Below, one piece after another: positions 1-6,850 of a stretch of DNA of 45,866 bases (its first letter is position 1; each line of letters starts with the position of its first letter). A program made the translations under genes and the position numbers. The stretch comes from Clostridium sp. chh4-2. GTDB lineage: Bacteria; Bacillota; Clostridia; Lachnospirales; Lachnospiraceae. Below the pieces are notes generated by a model. That model did not search any database and was not told the DNA's origin. It was given only the letters and a program-made list of their open reading frames with translations. The stretch is from positions 1 through 45,866 of the forward strand of contig NZ_PKUU01000037.1 of NCBI RefSeq assembly GCF_002899675.1. Reading direction: 5' to 3'.

Positions 1-174
1 ACGGGCCTAAGATGTTCTAAAGGGGTTCCATACGATCCGATCTGTCTGCATCTTCCTTCCCCGGCCCGGACGGCCCCTCCGACCTTCGTCTCCCGGCTCT
101 GCCTCCCGATTCCGGGCTGCTTTTCGCTGGCCTGGTTAAAAACAATATTGGTGCGTAGGTATTTATGTAGAATC
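1..174. other. GC-rich stretch, no gene recognised
   Basis: The first part (about 30-130) is rich in C and in CC/GG runs, unlike the AT-rich intergenic DNA that follows from about 140. I see no start with a ribosome binding site, no RNA gene and no promoter. It may be the end of a gene or of a repeat cut by the window edge. Confidence 0.3.
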
Positions 175-318
175 ACATTTACACAGATCGTTAAGGGATT
201 TTCAGAAATGCCTTCGGGTTTTACTTTAAACGTCAAGGCATTTCGCAAAATGACCTCACCCTTTACATTAAATGGTGAAGGCATTTCTGAAAAAGACTTC
301 ACGCTTGATGTAAAAATT
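175..318. repeat. Foldback repeat, copy 1 of the GTGAAGGGATTTT family
   Basis: A perfect 17-bp inverted repeat (TTTTCAGAAATGCCTTC at 199-215 against 277-293) encloses a third copy of the motif, AAGGCATTT at 235-243, so alternative hairpins can form. Read on the minus strand, its right end gives ATTTTTACATCAAGCGTGAAG, nearly the same as the left end of the element at 5716-5835. The two are therefore copies of one family with terminal inverted repeats. No transposase lies within; a MITE or REP-like element is the best description. A small reading frame across it looks fortuitous. Confidence 0.75.
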
Positions 319-367
319 TACTCTTATATCCACCAAATCTTTTTTATCCTTAGCTAGCCAAGCAACA

Positions 368-662
368 GCCGGAAAGAAGGGGGAACCTGGGCGGGCGGCG
401 GAAATCATAAGGAATAGGGGATCGTTTGCAGACCCTTAGAGGTACTTGGCCGGCAGAAACGGAAAAAGGCAGACAAATACTGAATACCGAATCAGTATTT
501 GAGGTGCCCCCTGAGCGATGAAGTCATCAGGAGTTCACCGCGAATGGGCACCGCGCTGCCTTTTTCCGTTTCTGGCGGCCTTAGTACCTCTTAGGGTCGA
601 AACTCGAATTCCCTATTCCTTATGATTTCCGCCGCCCGCCCAGGTTCCCCCTTCTTTCCGGC
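368..662. repeat. 295-bp giant palindrome with structured centre
   Basis: Positions 368-419 and 611-662 are a perfect 52/52 inverted repeat. Pairing continues inwards with a few mismatches to 472 and 556, giving arms of about 105 bp. The 83-nt centre can fold again: CAAATACTGA (474-483) pairs with TCAGTATTTG (492-501), and GGTGCCC (503-509) pairs with GGGCACC (546-552) around a small GATGA/TCATC hairpin. The GC-rich arms do not match the other repeats in the window. No protein is encoded. It could be a foldback transposable element, a structured RNA or a recombination product; perfect identity of the outer arms suggests recent origin or ongoing gene conversion. Confidence 0.85.
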
Positions 663-758
663 GTTTCTTTCTAAAAAAAGATTTCCCCCACTTTATGTTT
701 ATAAGCCTGTCTTCCTGTCAATAATTTTAATATCAGAAACAAAGAGGAGATTATTGAT

Positions 759-1226
759 ATGGAAAACAGCATTTACAGAGGCGATATCTATTATGCAGAT
801 CTGTCCCCAACCGTAGGTTCCGAACAGGGCGGCGTCCGTCCGGTTCTTGTTATACAAAATGACATGGGAAACCGTCATAGTCCGACTGTGATTGTATCGG
901 CCTTAACCAGCAAGAGCACCAAAGCAAAACTTCCCACACACGTTACCCTTCCCAAAACGGCCAGCGGCCTGCCCTGCGACTCCACGGTTCTCATGGAACA
1001 GGTGAGAACGATTGACCAGAAACGGCTTCATGGCTACATAGGACATCTGAACGATTTGTGGATGGCCCGGATGGACAGGGCGCTTTGTATCAGCATGGGA
1101 ATTCAGCGTGCAGAGTCAGAACCGGAGCGGCACAGCCCCACACCCAAAGCCAAGATAGAACCTAAAGACACAAATACTCCTTTTTTTCATCACAATTCCT
1201 TCATAAATTCTGGCTATATTATTTAG
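759..1226 (+). CDS. MazF/PemK-family mRNA interferase toxin, C-terminus altered
   Basis: 155 aa. Residues 1-115 are a standard MazF/EndoA fold: the start YRGDIYYADLSP, the GGVRPVLVIQN strand with the conserved Arg27, and SALTS with Thr50, the residues that cut RNA in this family. Known members cleave single-stranded mRNA at short specific sites and are held inactive by a MazE-type antitoxin. The start at 759 has a good site (GAGGAG). The family usually ends near residue 115-120. Here about 40 further residues follow, rich in Pro, Lys and Glu, and are encoded by a fragment of a foldback repeat (1123-1162). No mazE is visible upstream; a foldback element occupies that place, so the antitoxin may lie before the window or be lost. 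Function of the long form is uncertain. Confidence 0.85.
   Translation: MENSIYRGDIYYADLSPTVGSEQGGVRPVLVIQNDMGNRHSPTVIVSALTSKSTKAKLPTHVTLPKTASGLPCDSTVLMEQVRTIDQKRLHGYIGHLNDLWMARMDRALCISMGIQRAESEPERHSPTPKAKIEPKDTNTPFFHHNSFINSGYII
1123..1162. repeat. Half-copy of the 9399-9653 foldback arm inside the MazF gene
   Basis: Positions 1127-1162 match 9599-9634 at 30 of 36 bases, including the shared core CACCCAAAG. Only one arm is present; I find no partner arm nearby, so this is a broken or ancestral copy. It sits in frame at the 3' end of the toxin gene and supplies most of its non-family C-terminal codons. Confidence 0.65.
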
Positions 1227-1287
1227 TGTAAAGAGGTTATGAGGATATGACAGAATGATAGATAGATGAAAGAAAGGAGTAATTATT

Positions 1288-2496
1288 ATGATGAAAATGA
1301 AAAGTTTAGCGAAAAAAACAGCAGGAATCACTGCTGCTGCACTTTTATTTGGTACCGTATCAGGCGGCGTTATGGCAGGGTTAAATGCATGGAGCAGTTC
1401 GGTTTTGGAAGTGAAGGAAAGCAAGGCGGTTCCTCAGGAGACTCCGGCCTTAAAAGCACAAAACACCAGTACATCCGGCGGAGTGATTATGACAGCGGGA
1501 GTGACCGACGTTTCAGGAATTGTGGAGCAGGCCATGCCGTCCGTAGTTGCGATTACAGACAAGATGACCGTAGAGCAGATGACATTTTTCGGGCCTCAAA
1601 GCTTTGAAGCTGAGAGCAGCGGTTCCGGCATTATTATCGGGAAAAATGATACAGAACTTTTGATAGCGACCAATAATCACGTGGTTGACGGCGCACAGAA
1701 TATGACGGTGACATTTGACGATGAATCCTCTGTGGAAGCGGCGGTAAAAGGTACGGATGCGGCCACTGATCTGGCGATTATAGCAGTACAGCTGGATAAG
1801 ATTCCTTCCGATACCATGAGTAAGATTAAGATTGCAAATATCGGTGATTCCGACAGCCTGAAAGTAGGACAGCAGGTTGTGGCAATCGGCAACGCTCTCG
1901 GCGAAGGCCAGTCGGCAACCGTTGGATATGTCAGCGCTCTGGACCGCAAGATAAAGAGCGAAGACGGAACCGAACACACATTTATACAGACAGATGCGGC
2001 CATCAATCCTGGAAACAGCGGCGGCGCACTACTGGATTTAAACGGTAACCTGATCGGCATCAATGCGGCGAAAACGGCTTCCACAGAAGTGGAGGGCATG
2101 GGATATGCCATTCCGATTTCAAAAGCAAAGGACATTTTGGATACTCTGATGACAAAACAGACAAGAGTGAAAGTGGACGATGAGAAACGCGGCTGGCTTG
2201 GAATCGAAGGAACCAATATCGATGCGCAGGCATCCCAGGCTTACGATATGCCTGTGGGCATCTTTGTATATAAGATTTTGGATGATGGGGCGGCGGCCAA
2301 CTCAGATTTGAGAGAGAAAGATATTATTACCAAGTTCGACGGACAGTCTGTAACCACATTGAGCCAGCTTCAGAACATGCTGACATATTATGAAAAAGGT
2401 TCAAAAGTGACCCTGACCGTTCAGTCTCTGGCAGATGGAAAGTACCAGGAACGTGAAGTGGAGGTCATGCTGGGAAGCCAGCAGTCAAATAATTAA
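1288..2496 (+). CDS. HtrA/DegP-like membrane-anchored serine protease
   Basis: 402 aa. An N-terminal hydrophobic segment (about residues 8-32) anchors or exports the protein. The trypsin-like domain carries the full triad: His131 in NNHVVDGA, Asp161 in ATDLAII and Ser244 in NPGNSGGALLD. A PDZ domain covers about residues 300-400 (GWLGIEG...GAAANSDLREKDIITKFDG). Proteins of this family degrade or refold misfolded proteins outside the membrane. The start has AAAGGAG 7-8 bases upstream. It stands alone, 61 bp after the MazF-like gene; no clear promoter was found in that gap, and a foldback element lies directly after the stop. Confidence 0.93.
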   Translation: MMKMKSLAKKTAGITAAALLFGTVSGGVMAGLNAWSSSVLEVKESKAVPQETPALKAQNTSTSGGVIMTAGVTDVSGIVEQAMPSVVAITDKMTVEQMTFFGPQSFEAESSGSGIIIGKNDTELLIATNNHVVDGAQNMTVTFDDESSVEAAVKGTDAATDLAIIAVQLDKIPSDTMSKIKIANIGDSDSLKVGQQVVAIGNALGEGQSATVGYVSALDRKIKSEDGTEHTFIQTDAAINPGNSGGALLDLNGNLIGINAAKTASTEVEGMGYAIPISKAKDILDTLMTKQTRVKVDDEKRGWLGIEGTNIDAQASQAYDMPVGIFVYKILDDGAAANSDLREKDIITKFDGQSVTTLSQLQNMLTYYEKGSKVTLTVQSLADGKYQEREVEVMLGSQQSNN

Positions 2497-2497
2497 G

Positions 2498-2650
2498 TAA
2501 CGATTCAGAGAGGGGGTATCTTCTTGCATGGCCTACGGCCATACAAGAAGCATCGTAGATTCCTCCGATGTGAATATTGAAATAAAAATCCGCTTACAAG
2601 CGAGCTTGACTCGGATTTCTATTCCAATATTCCCGCCCTCTGAACAGTTA
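2498..2650. repeat. 153-bp MITE-like element with two internal hairpins
   Basis: The ends form an imperfect terminal inverted repeat: TAACGATTCAGAG at 2498-2510 against CTCTGAACAGTTA at 2638-2650, continuing through a G/C run. Inside are a hairpin at 2520-2550 (CTTCTTG arms around GGCC) and a second with 21-nt arms at 2572-2592 and 2612-2632 (two mismatches). The result is a three-branched foldback between the convergent htrA and M23 peptidase genes, where it could also stop transcription. Its sequence differs from the other foldback families here. Confidence 0.75.
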
Positions 2651-2659
2651 ACAACTAAA

Positions 2660-3760
2660 TTATTGAGCATTTTCAGGTATGGCAGGGTCTTTCATTTCAT
2701 AGATCCTGTTATATTCTTTTGTTTCCTGATTTTTTAAGGTTTCGGAGCGGTTCATGGAAAGGAATTTGACCAGTTCATAACAGTCCACCCATATTTCGTT
2801 ATTTCCCTCTTTTTGTGATTCATCAAAAATCAGCTGGAGGCCGAAATGGAGGTGGGGTTCGTCGATGTTGTTGGTATTTTCCGTCCGGCTGTACCCGGTG
2901 CGGCCCAGATACCCGATCACATCGCCGGCCTTTACGATACTTCCCTCTTTCAGACTTTTGTGATAGGGATAGTTCTTTCGCAGATGGGCGTAATAATAGT
3001 ACCGTTTTTTATCAAAACTGCGAATCCCTAAGCGCCATCCGCCGTATTGGTTCCAGCCGATCGCCTCCACATAACCGGATTCCACGGCGATCACAGGCGT
3101 TCCCACCTGCCCCATAAGATCATGGCCCAGATGCTGCCTGCGGTAACCGTAGGACCGGGACGTTCCGAAATCGTCGAAGTCGGTGTAAGGATAATTTTTG
3201 GCGATAGGGGAAAATGCTTTGAGCCCATATTTGGTAAGCCACACATTTTCCTTATTCTCATCCGTTTCTCCATCTCCGGATTCCGACAGCATGGATGCGG
3301 GAACTTCTGAGGGCGGAACCTGGATCTCATAGAGCCCCACCATACCGCCTAAAACTGCGCCGTAGGCTTCTTTATAATAAGAAAAATATTTCATATCTTT
3401 GGTCAGAGCCTCCAGAGTTTCACCATTTTGCAGTTTTTCCGCTAAATCCTTCATATCCTGTGAACGGTATTTAGAAAAATCTCCGCCGTATTTGGCGCCC
3501 AGATAGGCCAGCAGATCAATCCAATCGAAATGCACTTCTTTTTGATAACTGTTCATATCCAGCTGAAGCGCCTGCTTCATGGCATCCGAGGTCACGTCGA
3601 AATCCACCCATTTAATATATTTGGGAGCGTCGGAGGAAGTGGCCTTATTAGCGCCTGTATCCGTACTGCCGGCAGGAAATGGGGCGACACGGTGCCATAA
3701 CAGGGAACCGGTCAGCATGAGCAGCAGAAGACACTCTATGTAAATGATTTTTCGGTTCAT
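2660..3760 (-). CDS. M23-family (LytM-like) peptidoglycan endopeptidase
   Basis: 366 aa. A short cytoplasmic tip and one membrane segment (residues 5-22) lead into an extracellular region of about 180 residues without a recognised motif, then an M23 domain (about 200-312). Zinc ligands fit His210 and Asp214 (HxxxD), His305 in HLHFG, and the conserved His259 in YYYYAHL. Intact ligands suggest an active enzyme cutting peptide cross-links in the cell wall rather than an EnvC/NlpD-type activator, though this is inference. The start has TGAGGT upstream. It is convergent with htrA and divergent from the next gene. Confidence 0.9.
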   Translation of the reverse strand: MNRKIIYIECLLLLMLTGSLLWHRVAPFPAGSTDTGANKATSSDAPKYIKWVDFDVTSDAMKQALQLDMNSYQKEVHFDWIDLLAYLGAKYGGDFSKYRSQDMKDLAEKLQNGETLEALTKDMKYFSYYKEAYGAVLGGMVGLYEIQVPPSEVPASMLSESGDGETDENKENVWLTKYGLKAFSPIAKNYPYTDFDDFGTSRSYGYRRQHLGHDLMGQVGTPVIAVESGYVEAIGWNQYGGWRLGIRSFDKKRYYYYAHLRKNYPYHKSLKEGSIVKAGDVIGYLGRTGYSRTENTNNIDEPHLHFGLQLIFDESQKEGNNEIWVDCYELVKFLSMNRSETLKNQETKEYNRIYEMKDPAIPENAQ

Positions 3761-3945
3761 TTTTACCTCACATTCTGCCGTTGTACGGCCTTTCGTTCTG
3801 TTGAATTTATAGATACTTCCCCTACATAAAAAATATGCGTGAAATAGCTGGGTTATGCATAAAAATGTAGAATGTTACAGAAAAAACAAAGTTGTTTGAT
3901 AAATAACGAACAACAATATAAATATACAGAATATACAAGGAATTA

Positions 3946-3974
3946 CTTGACTGAAATCAGAAAAATGATATAAT
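3946..3974 (+). promoter_or_regulatory. Sigma-A-type promoter for the 127-aa unknown gene
   Basis: TTGACT (3946-3951), 17-bp spacer, TATAAT (3969-3974). The start codon follows at 4018 behind AGAAGGAGG. Confidence 0.8.
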
Positions 3975-4017
3975 GATAAATAGAGGAGAATCGAATTTTT
4001 AGAAGGAGGATCGTTCT

Positions 4018-4401
4018 ATGGGTGAAAACACAAATGTACCGTTACTGTTGTTGGATAGTCAGACATTATCTTATGTATTGGGGAATGGGGAGTTTCGGTT
4101 TACAAACCTGAAATTTGATGAAGCAAAGGCGATTATCGAGATGAATGGATTGGAGAATGTGGTGCGGTGCTACATCAATCCGGAGATCGATATGGCTTTG
4201 CGCAATTATGTAAAAGTGGAAGAAACCGCATTTCCGTATAAGGAGACTCATGAGATTTTGGTAGGGCAGGATGCCATTGCCATTAAGTTCTACGTTACTG
4301 CTTCGGGAACACAGCCTATTATACTGGGAGATGAAGGCCAGCAGGCAAAGAAAATCCGTAATGTTTATGTATATTGTCAACATATCATACGGTTAAAATA
4401 A
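4018..4401 (+). CDS. 127-aa protein of unknown function
   Basis: A real gene: strong promoter, AGAAGGAGG site and a terminator after the stop. No signal peptide, membrane segment or catalytic motif is seen. The order of elements (hydrophobic strand LLLLDSQ, a G-x-F-x-F strand, a helix beginning FDEAKAII, then a late GQDAIAIKF strand) faintly recalls the small DUF1874/B116-like alpha-beta fold, where a conserved -GD-A---- strand follows a helix. The family's conserved histidine region is absent, so this is only a guess. It is divergent from the M23 peptidase and monocistronic. Confidence 0.7.
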   Translation: MGENTNVPLLLLDSQTLSYVLGNGEFRFTNLKFDEAKAIIEMNGLENVVRCYINPEIDMALRNYVKVEETAFPYKETHEILVGQDAIAIKFYVTASGTQPIILGDEGQQAKKIRNVYVYCQHIIRLK

Positions 4402-4429
4402 ACCTGAAGCATTATGAAAAGTAAAATAT

Positions 4430-4481
4430 AAAAAGATTCGACAGATCTGCATAAAGCTTTGTGGATTTCTCGAATCTTTTT
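4430..4481. terminator. Terminator after the 127-aa gene
   Basis: Arms AAAAAGATTCGA (4430-4441) and TCGAATCTTTTT (4470-4481) are a perfect 12-bp inverted repeat with A and T tracts outside, so it could act in both directions. It overlaps the -35 to -10 spacer of the next promoter. Confidence 0.75.
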
Positions 4482-4490
4482 TGATATAAT
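4462..4490 (+). promoter_or_regulatory. Candidate extended -10 promoter for the alcohol dehydrogenase gene
   Basis: TGA-TATAAT (extended -10; TATAAT at 4485-4490), with a weak -35 TGGATT at 4462-4467 and a 17-bp spacer. It lies inside the 3' arm of the upstream terminator. Confidence 0.5.
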
Positions 4491-4534
4491 AGGTTTAATT
4501 TCATTAAAAAATGATTGGGAATGAGGAGGTTGCG

Positions 4535-5713
4535 ATGAGAAATTTTGAATTTTGTACTCCTACCAGAGTGATTTTTGGTAAGGATACGCAGAAGAAGGCA
4601 GGGGAACTGATCAGAAAATATGGGTTTAAGAAGGTTCTGATTCATTATGGCGGCGGCAGCGTGATACGTTCCGGGCTGCTTGACCAGGTAACCGCTTCTT
4701 TAAAGGAAGAGGGGATTGAATATGTGACATTGGGAGGCGTTCAGCCCAATCCGACTCTTTCCCTGGCAAAGGAAGGAATTAAACTTTGCTTGGAAGAGGG
4801 AGTGGACTTCATTCTGGCCGTCGGCGGAGGAAGCGTTATCGATTCTGCCAAATGTATTGCGGACGGAGTTGCTAACCCGGATATTGATGTATGGAAGTTT
4901 TTCACAAGGGAAGAGAAATTGAAAAAAGCTCTTCCACAGGGCAATATTTTAACCCTTTCCGCGTCAGGAAGCGAGATGAGCAATTCCTGCGTTATCACCA
5001 ATGAGGACGGCGGCTTAAAACGCGGGCTCAGTTCTCAGCTGCACCGCCCGCTGTTTGCGATCTGTAACCCAGAACTTACATATACGGTCAGCAAATATCA
5101 GACTGCCTGCGGCAGCGTGGACATCATGATGCATACTTTGGAGCGTTATCTTGGAGCGGATAAAGATACTCCTTTAACAGACCGTATCGCGGAAGGCCTG
5201 TTAAAAACGGTTGCAGAAGCCGGAAAGATCGCAGACCAGGACCCTGAAAACTACGAAGCCAGAGCTACCCTTATGTGGGCCGGAAGCCTTTCCCATAATA
5301 ACCTGACCGGAGTAGGACGTGATTTCTTCATGCAGGTACATCAGATGGAACATGAGCTTTCCGGAATGTATCCGCAGATATCCCATGGAGCCGGTTTGGC
5401 CGCTTTGTTCAGCACATGGGCCAGATATGTATGCCCTTATAATGTGAACCGGTTTGCACAGCTGGCAGTCCGTGTTTGGGGTGTGGATATGAACTTTGAA
5501 GATCCGATGAAGACGGCTCTTGCCGGAATTGACGCATTTGAGAATTTCTTTAAGAGCATTGGAATGCCTGTTACTATCGGTGAACTGGGCGTGGAAGAGG
5601 ATAAGCTGGAAGAGATGGCTGAGAAGTGCACGTTCTTCGGCGACAGAACACTGCCTGGCATTAAGGAATTTGGAAAAGAAGAGATATTGGAAGTCTACAG
5701 ACGGGCCATGTAA
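4535..5713 (+). CDS. Iron-containing NAD(P)-dependent alcohol dehydrogenase (BDH type)
   Basis: 392 aa, the usual length for this family. The nucleotide-binding loop GGGSVIDSAK lies at residues 97-106. Metal ligands fit Asp196 and His200 (SVDIMMHTLE), one of His269/His273 (HQMEHELSG) and His284 (ISHGAG). Members reduce aldehydes to alcohols such as butanol, or reduce other carbonyls; the substrate cannot be told from sequence. I place the start at 4535, behind GAGGAGG, because the protein then begins MRNFEFCTPT as in relatives. The gene stands alone and its stop codon abuts the foldback repeat at 5716. Confidence 0.93.
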   Translation: MRNFEFCTPTRVIFGKDTQKKAGELIRKYGFKKVLIHYGGGSVIRSGLLDQVTASLKEEGIEYVTLGGVQPNPTLSLAKEGIKLCLEEGVDFILAVGGGSVIDSAKCIADGVANPDIDVWKFFTREEKLKKALPQGNILTLSASGSEMSNSCVITNEDGGLKRGLSSQLHRPLFAICNPELTYTVSKYQTACGSVDIMMHTLERYLGADKDTPLTDRIAEGLLKTVAEAGKIADQDPENYEARATLMWAGSLSHNNLTGVGRDFFMQVHQMEHELSGMYPQISHGAGLAALFSTWARYVCPYNVNRFAQLAVRVWGVDMNFEDPMKTALAGIDAFENFFKSIGMPVTIGELGVEEDKLEEMAEKCTFFGDRTLPGIKEFGKEEILEVYRRAM

Positions 5714-5715
5714 TA

Positions 5716-5835
5716 ATTTTTACATGAAGCGTGAAGGGATTTTCGAAAAAGCCTTGAGACTTGATGTTAAATGCGCTGCATTTTACACCAAGCCTCAAGG
5801 CTTTTTTAAAAATCCCTTCACGTTCTATATAAAAT
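5716..5835. repeat. Foldback repeat, copy 2 of the GTGAAGGGATTTT family
   Basis: A nearly continuous 120-bp palindrome: CGTGAAGGGATTTT pairs with AAAAATCCCTTCACG, AAAGCCTTGAG with CTCAAGGCTTT, and an inner CTTGATGT...ACACCAAG continues the stem. Its left end, ATTTTTACATGAAGCGTGAAG, matches the inverted right end of the element at 175-318. It starts two bases after the alcohol dehydrogenase stop codon and contains the stop codon of the facing hydrolase gene (5825-5827), so it probably serves as a two-way terminator. Confidence 0.85.
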
Positions 5836-6631
5836 CGATAATTTCTCCATCATCCGGTACAAACAGATTTCCCTGATAACAGGAATGCCCTTCCTGGAGA
5901 TACCGTTCCTTCCTGGTTTGAATCGTTTTATCTTCCGTATGCCACAGGATCAGGTTCTCAATTCCCATCTTATCCGCCAGCTCGCAGGCGTCCTTTACCG
6001 TGCTGTGATGTTTCTCGTAAGGTTTAAAACGCTCCCTGTCCTCATATAGACAGAACGCTTCATGCAGCAGCCATTTGCTTCCGGCCACATAGGATTCACA
6101 TTCCGGATTATATGGTTCATCCCCTGCGCAGGTCAGCTTCTGCCCATTTTTTAACACGGTTGTAAAGCCGTATTGTTTGGCCTTTGTGGAGTGGATGTCA
6201 AAGAAGGTGACATCATAATCCAGAATTTTCCGAGTTTCTCCGTCGTGAACAGGAATCAGATGGATTCTGTCCCCGATCATTTTATAGAATTTTCCCTGGA
6301 CGGTGAGCCTGCATAAGGTGTCGATGGTAGAAGTCAGGTCTTCGTGGCAGTATATATTGAGATCCCCTTCATAAATGCCGTTTTTCATGTGGGTGGCGAT
6401 CACGCGGATCATCCAGATCATGCCTAAGATATGATCGGTGTGTTCGTGGGTCACAAAAATATGGTGAATCTGCTCCATTTTTATGTCCATATCCTCCAGG
6501 ATGCGCAGAATTCCATTGCCGCCTCCTGCGTCAACCATAAAAAACTGTTCCTCGTCCTTGATTGCAAAACAGGTGTTGTAGCAGCGCGTAACAGTGGCGT
6601 TGCCTGTTCCAAACACGTATAATTGTTCCAT
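5825..6631 (-). CDS. Metallo-beta-lactamase-fold hydrolase (RNase Z-like)
   Basis: 268 aa. The zinc motif HEHTDH lies at residues 62-67, with the preceding Asp in MVDAGGG (Asp34); later a C-A-G-D-E-P stretch and an H-S-T-V segment supply further ligands. The domain resembles the RNase Z/phosphonate PhnP/arylsulfatase branch, but the substrate cannot be named. I chose the start at 6631 because AAAGGAGAA lies just upstream and the protein then opens MEQLYVFGTGNA; a longer frame upstream lacks such a site. It is divergent from fbp. Confidence 0.85.
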   Translation of the reverse strand: MEQLYVFGTGNATVTRCYNTCFAIKDEEQFFMVDAGGGNGILRILEDMDIKMEQIHHIFVTHEHTDHILGMIWMIRVIATHMKNGIYEGDLNIYCHEDLTSTIDTLCRLTVQGKFYKMIGDRIHLIPVHDGETRKILDYDVTFFDIHSTKAKQYGFTTVLKNGQKLTCAGDEPYNPECESYVAGSKWLLHEAFCLYEDRERFKPYEKHHSTVKDACELADKMGIENLILWHTEDKTIQTRKERYLQEGHSCYQGNLFVPDDGEIIDFI

Positions 6632-6728
6632 TCCGATAGTTCTCCTTTCGATCGGCCATTCTTTAGAATTATGTCTTCCTGCTGACGCCATCATTCCGGC
6701 GCAGAGAAGTTTGTACCCTTGTAAAAAC

Positions 6729-6757
6729 TTTCAATTTAACCGATTCTATGGTACTAT
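6729..6757 (+). promoter_or_regulatory. Weak candidate promoter for fbp
   Basis: TTTCAA (6729-6734), 17-bp spacer, TACTAT (6752-6757). A small hairpin, GCAACT/AGTTGC, follows near 6774-6792 in the leader. Both boxes are imperfect. Confidence 0.35.
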
Positions 6758-6850
6758 AAACTTATTATAAATGCAACTGGTCCTGAGTTGCTGCGCCGTA
6801 TTAGCTGCAAAATATAAATTTCAGGGCTGTTGTGAGGGGAGGCGCGCGTA

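Noticed and set aside
148..357. Open frame of 69 codons near the start
   Set aside because: It lies wholly across a foldback repeat, has no ribosome binding site and its peptide repeats the palindrome.
473..555. tRNA or riboswitch in the centre of the 368-662 palindrome
   Set aside because: The hairpins do not form a cloverleaf and I recognise no riboswitch core.
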